NCBI GenBank assembly: GCA_945872565.1
Contig: CAMBZN010000003.1
Span: 41,341-105,340 of the forward strand
Source: Chlamydia trachomatis
GTDB lineage: Bacteria > Chlamydiota > Chlamydiia > Chlamydiales > 2-12-FULL-49-11
Length of the DNA: 64,000 nucleotides
Direction: 5' to 3'
The notes under the pieces: model-generated
Told to the model about the DNA's origin: nothing
The model's database searches: none
The model's input: the letters and a program-made list of their open reading frames with translations, nothing else
Shown: positions 35,975-44,800 of the stretch, in pieces
How the letters are laid out: each line of letters starts with the position of its first letter
How positions within the stretch are numbered: the stretch's first letter is position 1
Translations under genes and position numbers: made by a program

Positions 35975-37708
35975 TTAATGATACAGGCACTGCAAAAGAG
36001 TAGCTGCTGCCATTTTCTGCAAAATAAAAGTCTCTTTCCTCATCTTTTCAATAACAAAGGGGATGCTTGATCGATTTCCAATCACACCAATTGCCTCTAA
36101 AATCATTATCCTCTTTTCCCAATCTACATTCTCATAAGCCTCTTCCAGTACAGGGGTCACTGTAGGGTCATTTCCATAAAAAGCTAAAACCAATGCAGCC
36201 TGTAGTCGGATCATCGGATCTTTGTCTTTGAGCAATTCATTGAGCAGATCAATATCTTCCAATTTTGAATCCTCTAGCATCATAATCGCTGCAGATGAAG
36301 ATACCTTCCACATCCTGTTCTTTAAAAAAGATCTCATTGATTCTTGAACGCCATCTACCCCTAAAATTGACAGCTTAGAAAGAAGTTGCAACCTTGCCAT
36401 GGAGTCTACTAAATTCGGGTAATTTGGAATATAAGGAATGTGCCTAACAGAGCTTTCATCAACTCCTATAAAAAATGGCGAAAACTCACTCTTCATCATG
36501 ATTTTTCCGCTATACTCTTTCAAAAAATCCGATAAATACTTAGCAGCAAGAAAATCATCAATATCTTTTCCAATCATAGAAAGGCATAAGTTCGCCTTAA
36601 CTATTGGGTCTTTAGATTTTCTAAACACGTCCTGAATAAGAGCGTTAGAAACAGTCCCGGTGTATCCAATCACCCGAGAGGAAAATCTAGCTTTTTTCGG
36701 GTCAGATCCCAGTAAGGCAGAGGCAAAAGCTTCAAGCCCCTTTTCTTGATCTATGGCCAATAGAGGGATTTTTGCAAGTTCAGCAACCTCAACAACATCA
36801 TTTTGAACAAGATGATAGATTTTGTCCTTTATCCCAAGCAGCACCTCTTTTGGGGTTTCTAAAATCATTAAACCAAGAACTGCCTGGGCGCGTACAGTAG
36901 GATGTCTATCACTTAAGAGCTCTATTAACATATCGGTATGCTCATGCATCTCAAAATGGATGATCAACGCAGCACAATACCCTCTCATACTTGTCTTTGA
37001 CGATGCTTTTAACTCAAGTAGCTCCTCCTTTTTAGGCCTATCAGATAATTGAATTAACGACTGAATTGCTACGCATCTTTCTTCAATAGTCCGAGCGTTG
37101 GAAGAGATCAACTCTTTCAATAAACCCTCACAGCTAGAAATTTTCATTTTTCCAGCAGCCTCTATCAGCATCAACTTCACAAAATAGTTCTTTTCACTAA
37201 CAAACATTTCGGTGATTTTGTTTCTCAAAGGTAGATCTTGATATGCCATGGATAACTTTACTGCCAAATGACGATCATAAGCGTTGGAAGAATTTAATTT
37301 TTCAAGTAGCAGGTGTACGCACCTTGCGTCATGGGTTCGATAGGCACCTAGTAAGGAAGCGATATTAGAAACAGAGGAAATCCCCTCTTCATACAATAAA
37401 AAGTTCCACCCAATTGCCTCAAGAGTTGTAAAATGTTCTCTTACTTGCTCATCTTTTTTAATCTCAGGCAGTAATGCTAGCGCTTCTTTTAAATAGCCAT
37501 CACCCGCAAGGGCACGAACGTACAAGGATAGCACGCCTTTAGATTCAGGATACAGCTCCTTGGTTAAAAAGCCCACCCTTCTTGCCCCTTTATGATCTCC
37601 AATAGTAATTAATGATGCAATTTTTGAGATAAACTCTTTTTCGGTGCTAACCAACCCCGCAAAGGCAGTGTTAAGTAAACATACGCCGAATATTATTACC
37701 CTTCTCAC
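35975..37708 (-). CDS. Exported HEAT-repeat protein
   Basis: 577 residues with a signal peptide (MRRVIIFGVCLLNTAFAG) and many ~35-residue helical pairs in the pattern (RHPTVRAQAVLGLMIL, KDPMIRLQAALVLAFYG, IMILEAIGVIGNRSSIPFV), i.e. HEAT-like repeats over the whole mature part. Such solenoids bind other proteins. The start is GTG, directly after the HIT gene stop with GGGGGATAG upstream. It is the last gene of the MYG1-HIT-HEAT operon, a neighbourhood I recall as conserved in chlamydiae. Partner unknown. Confidence 0.82.
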   Translation of the reverse strand: MRRVIIFGVCLLNTAFAGLVSTEKEFISKIASLITIGDHKGARRVGFLTKELYPESKGVLSLYVRALAGDGYLKEALALLPEIKKDEQVREHFTTLEAIGWNFLLYEEGISSVSNIASLLGAYRTHDARCVHLLLEKLNSSNAYDRHLAVKLSMAYQDLPLRNKITEMFVSEKNYFVKLMLIEAAGKMKISSCEGLLKELISSNARTIEERCVAIQSLIQLSDRPKKEELLELKASSKTSMRGYCAALIIHFEMHEHTDMLIELLSDRHPTVRAQAVLGLMILETPKEVLLGIKDKIYHLVQNDVVEVAELAKIPLLAIDQEKGLEAFASALLGSDPKKARFSSRVIGYTGTVSNALIQDVFRKSKDPIVKANLCLSMIGKDIDDFLAAKYLSDFLKEYSGKIMMKSEFSPFFIGVDESSVRHIPYIPNYPNLVDSMARLQLLSKLSILGVDGVQESMRSFLKNRMWKVSSSAAIMMLEDSKLEDIDLLNELLKDKDPMIRLQAALVLAFYGNDPTVTPVLEEAYENVDWEKRIMILEAIGVIGNRSSIPFVIEKMRKETFILQKMAAATLLQCLYH

Positions 37709-38047
37709 CTATCCCCCTTTTGCGTTAAGAACCTTTCCACCTAGTAAATGGAAATGCAAATGCCTGACAGTTTGACCCGCTCGATCACCGTGATTTGTTA
37801 GTATGCGATAACCATCCTGCACTCCAAATTGGATTGCAAGTTCTTGCGCTTTTGAAAAAATTAACCCAAGCAATTGCATGTCGTTTAGCTCTAGACTATG
37901 GATACTTGGTATGACTTTTTTTGTAATCAATAACAAGTGAACTGGCGCTTGGGGAAATTTGTCGTGAATACAAATGATATGATCATCTTCATAAATCACA
38001 TCAGAGGGAATGGTTCGTTCGATGATTTGGGTGAAAATTGTTTTCAT
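37709..38047 (-). CDS. HIT-family nucleotide-binding protein (HinT-like)
   Basis: 112 residues. It has the HIT signature RHLHFHLLGG (HxHxHxx) near the C-terminus and an N-terminal FTQIIERTIPSDVIYEDD that matches HinT-type hydrolases acting on adenosine phosphoramidates. It overlaps the MYG1 gene by 4 bases (ATGA) and is followed directly by the HEAT-repeat gene, so the three are translationally linked. Confidence 0.93.
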   Translation of the reverse strand: MKTIFTQIIERTIPSDVIYEDDHIICIHDKFPQAPVHLLLITKKVIPSIHSLELNDMQLLGLIFSKAQELAIQFGVQDGYRILTNHGDRAGQTVRHLHFHLLGGKVLNAKGG

Positions 38048-38952
38048 TTTTTTCCTAGAACAAATTTAAGGGCCTTTAAAGCATCCTCTTTTGTCCGCCA
38101 AATGGATATAAACTTACCCTTGTGACAAAAAATTGCACCATCGATACCTGTTTCTGTTTTTAATTCCTGGTTAATTTTTCCAGCCCAATTATCCGGCAAT
38201 TGCCTTCTGACCTCCATTTTCTTCTCGTATGTGGGAGGCACTCCCCTTAATTTCCAGTGATCTCCAGAAGGCATGATCACAAATTCAGCAGGATGGCTCT
38301 CCCCTCCTAATAAAAAAAATGGCTCAAGCCATGGCATTTGTTTATCAAAAATAAGACATTCGTGCATTAATTTCATCACTTCAGAAACAGCCGCTTTGCA
38401 TTTTTCAAGATATTTAAACTTCATCACCATTCTTTCTATGTATTGTAAAACAAAATCCACTGCCTCGAAAAAAGCCTCTTCCATTTCCTCATCTGTAGCT
38501 TCGTAGGAAACTGGGATAAAACTTGCTATAATAGAAGAAAAATCTGCATGGCCAAAAGGGGGAAATCTTACGCCATTGTCAACTTCATCTACACCATGAA
38601 TAAAGCGCTCCTTTAAATACTCAAAAAGAGCAGTATCAACAATTTTTTCTTGATGAAGATATTCCCAGATCATCCCTGCGCTACTTAAAAACCCTTCATA
38701 AGTGGATTGGTGATGATCAAAGCGTTTAAGTTTTATGTCATACACCCCTCCAACATCACAAACAAATTGCAAAGTATTCAGTCGATGGTAATCTCTTGTA
38801 CGTACAATTTTATCTCTATCAATCATCTGAAAATAGAGCATGATTGCACATGCTGTAACATCATCGGCATGAAAACTTCCATCATGCACTCCAAAACTTC
38901 TGGGTAGAATTCCTATCATATTTGAGTAGAATATAACTTTAAACTTTATCAT
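38044..38952 (-). CDS. MYG1-family metal-dependent protein (UPF0160)
   Basis: 302 residues. The N-terminus GVHDGSFHADDVTACAIM, with metal-ligand His/Asp, and the DHHQ motif (RFDHHQSTYEGF) place it in the DHH-like MYG1 family; eukaryotic MYG1 is reported as a 3'-5' RNA exonuclease. The C-terminal part ends GIDGAIFCHKGKFISIW. The true start may be the ATG at codon 12, since the first residues are not family-like. First gene of a three-gene operon. Confidence 0.88.
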   Translation of the reverse strand: MIKFKVIFYSNMIGILPRSFGVHDGSFHADDVTACAIMLYFQMIDRDKIVRTRDYHRLNTLQFVCDVGGVYDIKLKRFDHHQSTYEGFLSSAGMIWEYLHQEKIVDTALFEYLKERFIHGVDEVDNGVRFPPFGHADFSSIIASFIPVSYEATDEEMEEAFFEAVDFVLQYIERMVMKFKYLEKCKAAVSEVMKLMHECLIFDKQMPWLEPFFLLGGESHPAEFVIMPSGDHWKLRGVPPTYEKKMEVRRQLPDNWAGKINQELKTETGIDGAIFCHKGKFISIWRTKEDALKALKFVLGKK

Positions 38953-39044
38953 TCAAGAAAAACCACTAACGTTTACAAGGTGAAGCGTTAGTTCAATAAA
39001 TAACTGTTGTAGTTTTCAGCTCTGTTTCTTATGTTATAGTTACT

Positions 39045-41174
39045 ATGCCTAAGAACCAATATGCAACCCCCTTTGACTTAACATCTCCCGATGGAAGGAT
39101 TGTTAAGATTACGAAAATATCGGCTACAAGTTCAGTAGCGGAGGTCTTAATTGAGGATATTCACCCAAACTTTGTTGGGTATGATATTGACCGTAAGGAT
39201 ATTACCTTCAACATTAAAAGCACGTTTGCTCAACTTGGTATTACAAGTGTGATGAAGGAGATAGAATTTCAAGGTGGAAAAAACAGGGCAATGCTTGAAG
39301 TTTTGCTGGTTTCATTTAATTCCATTGGGACTATTTTGCTATCGTTATTAAAACCAGGGGTTTTTCTCGGGAAACTATTTGCAAAAGATCCTCGGAGGAT
39401 AGTTCGTTCTTCCGATTATTTATTCAGGTTATTTGATAAAGTTGACCATAATGGAGACCCGCTTTTAATTTTTTCAGAGGAGTACAAGGCTGAGGAGATT
39501 ATAGATGATAGTGAAAAAAACCGTGTTTTAGTAAGAATTCCACTGCGCAGGGGGCATTTTGTTTACGATGAGAACATTAAGGGTTTTTTACCCACTGTAG
39601 TTAAGGGGTTATGTGAAAATAAACCATCATTTCGACAATTTTTATATCTTCATCAGGAATATGTTGATGCGCCGAGGGTGATTCCGAAAAATGATTTTCT
39701 CCTTGTGAAAACAATGACAATGAGTGTAAGGACGATGTTTTCTTGCGTTGCCCATGATGCGTTACCTTTTGGTTACAAACACGCAAGTGCAGATGTATTA
39801 GAGCCACAAAGGACAAGTGGTGATATTTTTGAGTTTCACTGCGATAATCTAAACAATCCCCCTAAAGAGGAAATCACGCATATTCCATTAGAGTTTTATT
39901 GCCTTGAACCGCACAGGGAATTTTTCTTTTTCTCTGATAAGGAATCTTTAAAGGAGAGCCTTAAAATGAAGGATGTTGTTTTTAAAGCTCTTGCTTCGGC
40001 CCCTCAGGAGGAGCATTGTTCAACTTTTATAGTAAAACAGGTGCAGCTGGAGGCTTTAAGGGCTGAGCACTGGATTATTGCAGACCCTGAGCTAAACTCG
40101 TACCTTCCTGAATTTGCAACCTCAAGAGAAGATAAGTCACTTGTTCATGAATATATTACAAGGCAGTCGGAGTATCCCATCTTAAAGTCTATGCAGGAGG
40201 GGTTTATCACCTCACAAGGGATATTGTTTTCGAAGGTATTTCCCTCTAATTTGCTTTCGAATTTTTTAATTAACGAGCATGTCGCATGCTGTTTAAAGGG
40301 GATTTATTTTTCCATTCCGTCAAATTTTCACGGAAACTATTTTTCACATGATGATCGATCGTTACTTAGAAATCTTGCCAAGCAGGACATTGATGTGTTT
40401 TGGGCGGATAAGGAAACTAATCTTTTATTAAAGTATACTCCCCGAAAAGATATGGATACTGGATTGTTTGTACCGTTGGATCGAATAGCTGATTATAGAG
40501 ACGCAACGATATTTGGGGTCTATGGTTCTCGGTTTGAGATCACCAATTACGAGGAGGAGCTGCGTCATTTATTTACAGGTCTTATTGAAATGAAAACTAG
40601 AGTGGATCATGATTTATTTCAAAAAAATCATACAATTGCTATTGCAACCGGTGGTGGTCCTGGAATTATGTCGATGGGAAATAAAATTGCTTCTGAGCTT
40701 GGCTTGTTATCTATCGGGCATGCTGTGGATTTTAGAAGACCGCATGAAATGGACGAACCAAGAGAGACAATGAATCACTATATTCAGGGGCGAATGACCT
40801 ATAGACTTGAACAGGTGATTATTAGACAATCGGAGTTTGGGTTGGATTTCCCGATTTTTTTTGAGGGTGGTATAGGCACTGATTTTGAGTATGCACTAGA
40901 GGTTTTGCGCACGCAAGTTGGATCGAAAAAACCTGCTCCGATACTATTATTTGGGGAAGAGAGTTATTGGAGGGGGAAAATCACCTCAAACTATCATATT
41001 AATCTTGAAAGAGGGACAATTAGGGGTTCTGAATGGATTTCCAATTGCTTTTACTGCGTGCAGGATCATAAGCAAGCACTGTCGGTATATTACAAGTTTT
41101 TCACCGGTTCACTTCCTATAGGATGTAACAGTAAAGGGTCAACCGATGGATTTATGGTGGTTAGTAAAATATAA
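39045..41174 (+). CDS. Large protein with C-terminal LOG-like nucleoside phosphate hydrolase domain
   Basis: 709 residues. The first ~480 are unlike any domain I know; they include an early segment on left/right amino acid relationships (EVLIEDIHPNFVGYD) resembling the N-terminus of bifunctional pathway enzymes. The last ~220 contain LOG/lysine decarboxylase-like motifs: ATGGGPGIMSMGNKIA and FEGGIGTDFEYALEVLRTQ in place of PGGxGTxxE. LOG-type enzymes cleave ribose-phosphate from nucleotides. The gene is divergent from MYG1 and corresponds in position to C. trachomatis CT387 by recollection. Catalysis is uncertain because the second motif is altered (GGIGTDFE). Confidence 0.72.
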   Translation: MPKNQYATPFDLTSPDGRIVKITKISATSSVAEVLIEDIHPNFVGYDIDRKDITFNIKSTFAQLGITSVMKEIEFQGGKNRAMLEVLLVSFNSIGTILLSLLKPGVFLGKLFAKDPRRIVRSSDYLFRLFDKVDHNGDPLLIFSEEYKAEEIIDDSEKNRVLVRIPLRRGHFVYDENIKGFLPTVVKGLCENKPSFRQFLYLHQEYVDAPRVIPKNDFLLVKTMTMSVRTMFSCVAHDALPFGYKHASADVLEPQRTSGDIFEFHCDNLNNPPKEEITHIPLEFYCLEPHREFFFFSDKESLKESLKMKDVVFKALASAPQEEHCSTFIVKQVQLEALRAEHWIIADPELNSYLPEFATSREDKSLVHEYITRQSEYPILKSMQEGFITSQGILFSKVFPSNLLSNFLINEHVACCLKGIYFSIPSNFHGNYFSHDDRSLLRNLAKQDIDVFWADKETNLLLKYTPRKDMDTGLFVPLDRIADYRDATIFGVYGSRFEITNYEEELRHLFTGLIEMKTRVDHDLFQKNHTIAIATGGGPGIMSMGNKIASELGLLSIGHAVDFRRPHEMDEPRETMNHYIQGRMTYRLEQVIIRQSEFGLDFPIFFEGGIGTDFEYALEVLRTQVGSKKPAPILLFGEESYWRGKITSNYHINLERGTIRGSEWISNCFYCVQDHKQALSVYYKFFTGSLPIGCNSKGSTDGFMVVSKI

Positions 41175-41341
41175 ATAGACAAAACATAGTACGGGTTTGA
41201 TGAGAGTAATTTCTCGTACGACAGTGTGAAAATGTTTTATCACCAGCCAGTATTTGTTCTTAAAGCGGATGATCTTTTATTGAATTAAAAAACAGTTGCA
41301 ATCAAGAGAATCCTTGAGGTATAATCTATCGAATAAGCTCG

Positions 41342-41415
41342 GGGGCAATAGCTCAGTTGGTTAGAGCAACGGACTCATAACCCGTTGGTCGTAGGTTCAA
41401 GTCCTACTTGCCCCA
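41342..41415 (+). tRNA. tRNA with CAU anticodon (Met, or Ile2)
   Basis: A 74-base cloverleaf: acceptor GGGGCAA pairs with TTGCCCC, D-arm GCTCAGTTGGTTAGAGC, anticodon loop CTCATAA (CAU), T-arm GTAGGTTCAAGTCCTAC, discriminator A. The acceptor is fully paired, so it is not the initiator type; elongator Met or lysidine-modified Ile2 cannot be told apart here. The base pair closing the anticodon loop is A-C, a mismatch. The 3' half is repeated at 44415. Confidence 0.93.
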
Positions 41416-41451
41416 CATTTACCCTTTCTCTTTATCCATAAAGCTTCTGAA
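41372..41451 (+). repeat. 80-bp direct repeat, left copy (tRNA 3' half plus flank)
   Basis: Covers the 3' 44 bases of the CAU tRNA gene and 36 bases of downstream DNA. It matches 44415-44494 at a constant offset of 3043 bases with about six mismatches, only one within the tRNA part. This is the usual footprint of site-specific integration into a tRNA gene. Confidence 0.95.
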
Positions 41452-41488
41452 TAGTGTTTTTTAAACTTGTTTCTATTTTGAGGAAAAA

Positions 41489-41835
41489 ATGAACGAAATC
41501 AAAGAAAAATTAGGTTTACCAGTAACTCCTGGATATCGCTATGCAAGTCGCGTTGGGGATTAAGTAATGCAGCAATGATCACGGCTGTTAATCAAGTCAT
41601 TGCTCCTTCCAAAATTGGAGCAGCACTTGGGACTATTGCAACAATTTGGAATATTGTAGGATCAATTCTTTTAGCCGTTAGCACCGCAATATTCCACTCT
41701 GTAGAGATCAAAACTTCATTCTTACCAGCCTTTCATAGCGCAATTAATTTTAACATCGTTTTTGCAACAATCCTCTTACTTGTCTCTATTTACATACGCA
41801 TTCAGCTAAAGAAAACCGATAAACAATTTTCTTAG
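41489..41835 (+). pseudogene. Fused gene scraps: short RidA-like start and MFS transporter end
   Basis: An ATG at 41489 with GAGG upstream opens a 24-residue peptide (IKEKLGLPVTPGYRYASRVGD) that resembles the beginning of RidA-type proteins and stops at 41563. Overlapping it in another frame begins the last ~90 residues of a multi-helix transporter (GLSNAAMITAVNQV, then two membrane helices, LAVSTAIF and IVFATILLLVSIYI), like the C-terminus of MFS drug exporters. Neither part is a whole gene, so a deletion probably joined the two. Confidence 0.55.
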
Positions 41836-41851
41836 TTATTACATCGTGTAT

Positions 41852-41875
41852 ACAACAAAAAATTTAATTTGTTGT
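41852..41875. promoter_or_regulatory. Inverted repeat upstream of the MarR-GNAT gene (candidate operator)
   Basis: ACAACAAA and TTTGTTGT are separated by 8 A/T bases, about 85 bases before the chosen start at 41960. MarR proteins bind AT-rich inverted repeats near their own promoters, so this is a plausible autoregulatory site; it is not tested. Confidence 0.4.
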
Positions 41876-41959
41876 TTGATAAACAGCAAGTTGCAAAACT
41901 CTTGCTACAAAATAACTCATCCTCAAAGATGGTTGTGTAATACAACTATCTGGTTTTCC

Positions 41960-42994
41960 ATGAAGAATCTTTCAAGCGAAGAGATCAACCTCCTAAGACA
42001 CGGTGCAAGAAGCGTTGTAAGAGAGCTTGGACTTCTCAACGATGCTTATTTTGAAATTGGTGTGACATTGGCAGAACGCCATCTTCTCATTGAACTAACC
42101 ACCTGCACAGGCCCTACGATGGGAGAAATTGCAGAACGTTTATTGCTAGATAAGTCCACAGTGAGCAGATTGATCGCCAAAGCTATAAAAAAGGGGTATG
42201 TCAAGTGCTCTTCGGATGAAAAGGACAAAAGAAAAAGATTCCTTCATTTAACCGAGTTGGGAAAAACAACTCTTCACAGATTTGAACCTATTGCTTTTAA
42301 TCAAACAAAAGAAGCCCTTCTAACCTTAACCGCTGAAGAAATTGAGCTTGTTCATCAAGGAGTCTCTCTCTATGCAAAAGGGTTAAAAAATGCACGATTG
42401 CAAAACAAGGAGCTTGTCTTGTCGGAAGAACAGGTTGAAAAGTCAAATCCAAAAAACCCTCTTAAGAATTTGCTAGAGATTCATAAACAGTTAGCTCAAC
42501 AAGGGTTTACGCTAACGCCATGTAGCCGGGAAGATGAAAATTGTCTCTATGAGATATTTCGAGATGTCGTTGATTCAGGCACCCAATTTCCTTATGAGTG
42601 CAATTCGGTCCAGGAGTTTTACCGTCAGTTTTTTGCCCCTACATCTCATGTCTATGTATGCCATTCCTCTACTAAAGAAGTGATTGGTGGTTTTTACATC
42701 AGACCGAATTTCTCCGGAAGATCAAATCATATTGCTAATGCGGCCTATATGTTAAAAAGCCCTTACCGAGGTCGAGGAATTGGCACCCTTCTTATCAATG
42801 CTTCATTGGAGATTGCAAGGGATTTTGGGTTTCAATCCATGCAGTTCAATATGGTGCTTAGCCAAAATATCGCTGCGGTCAAGCTCTATCAAAAGCTGGG
42901 TTTTAACATTATTGGTACTATTCCCCGGGCGATTCGGAATTCAGACGGAAGTTATCAAGAAGGGTATATTTTACATCGAAAATTAACTATTTAA
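41960..42994 (+). CDS. MarR-type regulator fused to GNAT acetyltransferase
   Basis: 344 residues from the chosen ATG (MKNLSSEEINLLRHG); the open frame reaches 38 codons further but that part is not protein-like. Residues ~1-150 are a winged-helix MarR domain (TMGEIAERLLLDKSTVSRLIAKAIKKGYV). Residues ~180-344 are a GNAT domain with the acetyl-CoA loop SPYRGRGIGTLLI and the usual AVKLYQKLGFNIIGT. The fusion family is known; its acetylation target is not. The gene lies at the head of the tRNA-flanked segment and is 11 bases from the CsaA-like gene. Confidence 0.9.
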   Translation: MKNLSSEEINLLRHGARSVVRELGLLNDAYFEIGVTLAERHLLIELTTCTGPTMGEIAERLLLDKSTVSRLIAKAIKKGYVKCSSDEKDKRKRFLHLTELGKTTLHRFEPIAFNQTKEALLTLTAEEIELVHQGVSLYAKGLKNARLQNKELVLSEEQVEKSNPKNPLKNLLEIHKQLAQQGFTLTPCSREDENCLYEIFRDVVDSGTQFPYECNSVQEFYRQFFAPTSHVYVCHSSTKEVIGGFYIRPNFSGRSNHIANAAYMLKSPYRGRGIGTLLINASLEIARDFGFQSMQFNMVLSQNIAAVKLYQKLGFNIIGTIPRAIRNSDGSYQEGYILHRKLTI

Positions 42995-43005
42995 AGGAGT
43001 GTTTT

Positions 43006-43362
43006 ATGAAACAAGAAAAAGACATGGTTTCAAAAGAGGACACATTTGACAAATTAGAAATTCGCTTAGGACGAGTCATTAGTGTCGAAGAAACGCTTAC
43101 AGCTCCTAAAAAAGCTTATAAAATGCAGATCGATTTTGGAAAGTTTGGGATTAAAACTAGTGTGGGGAGATTCACTCAGCACCAACCTGAAGAAATCAAA
43201 GGTAAACTTGTTTTGGGGGTCTTAAACTTTTCTCCAAGACAGATCGGAAACACTCTTTCAGATGTTCTGATTTTAGGAGTGCAGTATCCGGGAGTAGAGA
43301 GTGGAGAAGCTACATTCATTACCCCTTTTGCTCAGGCAAAAATTGGTGGAAAGCTGTTTTAG
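43006..43362 (+). CDS. CsaA-like tRNA-binding domain protein
   Basis: 118 residues of a single OB-fold tRNA-binding domain of the type found in CsaA and in the C-terminus of MetG (FDKLEIRLGRVISVEE, KMQIDFGKFGIKTSVGRF, LVLGVLNFSPRQIGN, VLILGV). Bacillus CsaA acts as an export-linked chaperone; other members bind tRNA elbows. AAAGGAG precedes the ATG and it directly follows the MarR-GNAT gene, so they are probably co-transcribed. Confidence 0.88.
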   Translation: MKQEKDMVSKEDTFDKLEIRLGRVISVEETLTAPKKAYKMQIDFGKFGIKTSVGRFTQHQPEEIKGKLVLGVLNFSPRQIGNTLSDVLILGVQYPGVESGEATFITPFAQAKIGGKLF

Positions 43363-43416
43363 TATTCTCTGATCGCAAATTGAAGCTTTCATAGCTTATT
43401 TGAAGTGAAATAGTTC

Positions 43417-43700
43417 TCAAGAGATGGGAATCATGCCTTCTTTAAGCGGAAGAAATAACGTCTGCATTAATGGCTGCGCTAGATCAGCTGCATAGACTTT
43501 TGGAAAAAGATGATCCTTGAGTCTTTGCGTCGCAATGTTTGTTTGAGGCCAAAGAGAATTGACCTATAAAAATCCGATGGAGAATTAATTGATCTTTGCC
43601 TACAATCGCCTCATGAATCACAAAATTTTTACCAACAGATTGAACCAACTCACGTATGTCATTTTGAGCATTGCTGCCTTCAGTGTTACAAGATGTGAAG
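43417..43700 (-). pseudogene. Decayed open frame on the minus strand, unknown
   Basis: Reading the minus strand from about 43690, one frame gives NDIRELVQSVGKNFVIHEAI and LILHRIFIGQ. It then continues after a shift near 43550 in another frame with TNIATQRLKDHLFPKVYAA and LMQTLFLPLKEGMIPIS before a stop at 43417. The two pieces look like one former protein. I do not recognise it and there is no start. It fills the otherwise empty 366-base gap between the CsaA-like gene and the NIF3/CutA-like gene. Confidence 0.35.
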
Positions 43701-43728
43701 GTTTTGAAAAAAACAGGAGATTAGCCTT

Positions 43729-44022
43729 TTGGAACTATTAGATAATTTGACAATTGTCATGACCGCCCCAGAAACACACGCTGATGTGGTAAGAGAATCC
43801 ATCGGACGAGCAGGAGCTGTCAAAGACGGCGATTACTCATATTGTAGCTATTTAATAAAAGAACTGGGTTGCTTCATGCCAAATAAGGGCTCCAATCCCC
43901 ATCTTGAGAAAGAAGATGTTTTAGAAGAAATCAAAAAAGTTCATCCTTACAAAAAAACTGTTATTGATATTTACCCTGTCTGCGAAATAGGACGAAAAAA
44001 AGTAAAAGGTGGGAAGCAATGA
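43729..44022 (+). CDS. NIF3/YqfO N-terminal (CutA-like) family protein
   Basis: 97 residues. The pattern MTAPETHADVVRESIGRAGA, YSYCSYLIKELGCF, GSNPHLEKED and VHPYKKTVIDIYPV matches the small stand-alone proteins related to the CutA-like insert of NIF3/YqfO. No metal ligands are obvious and the function is unknown. The start is TTG with AGGAGA upstream; there is no ATG that includes the conserved N-terminus. The end overlaps the DUF1653 gene by 4 bases. Confidence 0.8.
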   Translation: MELLDNLTIVMTAPETHADVVRESIGRAGAVKDGDYSYCSYLIKELGCFMPNKGSNPHLEKEDVLEEIKKVHPYKKTVIDIYPVCEIGRKKVKGGKQ

Positions 44023-44270
44023 ATCAGGAAGCTCTACCCTCTTTTTCTGCTCTAACCCAATCAATCCTAGTTGACAGTCTTTATGAGCATTACAAAGGTC
44101 TTCGTTACAAGATCATTGGGGTAGCCCGTCATAGCGAAACATTGGAAGAACTAGTTGTCTACCAAGCTCTGTATGGAGAAGGCAGTATGTGGGTGCGTCC
44201 GCTCTCCATGTTTCTAGAAAATATTGTGATCAATGGGCAATCGCAGCCGAGATTCAAATTAGTTCAATAG
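44019..44270 (+). CDS. DUF1653 family protein
   Basis: 83 residues. The core YKIIGVARHSETLEELVVYQ and YGEGSMWVRPLSMFLE match the DUF1653 consensus closely, ending QPRFKLV. The family is common in proteobacteria and of unknown function. ATGA overlap with the preceding gene shows an operon. The high similarity to the general bacterial consensus, in a segment bounded by a tRNA repeat, fits recent acquisition. Confidence 0.88.
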   Translation: MNQEALPSFSALTQSILVDSLYEHYKGLRYKIIGVARHSETLEELVVYQALYGEGSMWVRPLSMFLENIVINGQSQPRFKLVQ

Positions 44271-44414
44271 CCTTTTCCTTTACAAAAGTTGGCACATCGC
44301 CTTCCTATTTGTGTCAGCAAATCTCATCATTTACCAATTGAAATCTTGAGTACATGTATGCTATCGTTCTGCTGTGAACCGTTGATGACTGTTGTAAAGT
44401 ATTAAAAATCTACT

Positions 44415-44494
44415 GACTCATAAGCCGTTGGTCGTAGGTTCAAGTCCTACTTGCCCCACATTTATCCCCTACCTTTATCCATAAAGCTTCTGAA
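44415..44494 (+). repeat. 80-bp direct repeat, right copy (tRNA 3' half plus flank)
   Basis: Second copy of 41372-41451. It starts inside the anticodon stem and includes the anticodon loop, T-arm, acceptor strand and 36 bases of flank. The 5' half of the tRNA is absent, so it is not a gene. It marks the right boundary of the ~3-kb segment. Confidence 0.95.
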
Positions 44495-44800
44495 CTGAAA
44501 AACCAGCTACTCCCCTGCTGATCTTTGTATTCTAACCCTGATATAAATGGCTTTATATCCTAACAAAAAGAAAAAACCTTCCTTTTTGTTTATGCCGTAC
44601 TTAAAGTCCACTAGATTGATTGAATTCTCATCTACCTTCCCGCTGTGATTGAGGAAACCTACTTCTACTTTTCCTCATAGCATTTTTAAAATCTCTCCTC
44701 CAACTTCAATTTTCCTATGTAACTTGAAAAGTAAAATTTTATTAGTAATATTTTTAAGAATCAACTATTATTTGGGCGAAAACCACCAAGAGGTAAATTA
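44495..44800. other. Non-coding stretch before the amine oxidase gene
   Basis: No confident gene. A minus-strand frame from about 44677 to 44507 stays open for about 57 codons (VEVGFLNHSGKVDENS, then YGINKKEGFFFLLG), but has no start and may be chance or a scrap. A 9-bp inverted repeat (AACAAAAAG / CTTTTTGTT) lies near 44562. The final ~80 bases are AT-rich and could hold the promoter of the amine oxidase gene. Confidence 0.4.

Noticed and set aside
38965..38992. 7-bp inverted repeat ACTAACG / CGTTAGT between MYG1 and the LOG-like gene
   Set aside because: Too short and widely spaced to call an operator or terminator.
44415..44458. Second tRNA gene
   Set aside because: Only the 3' half is present; there is no D-arm or 5' acceptor strand.
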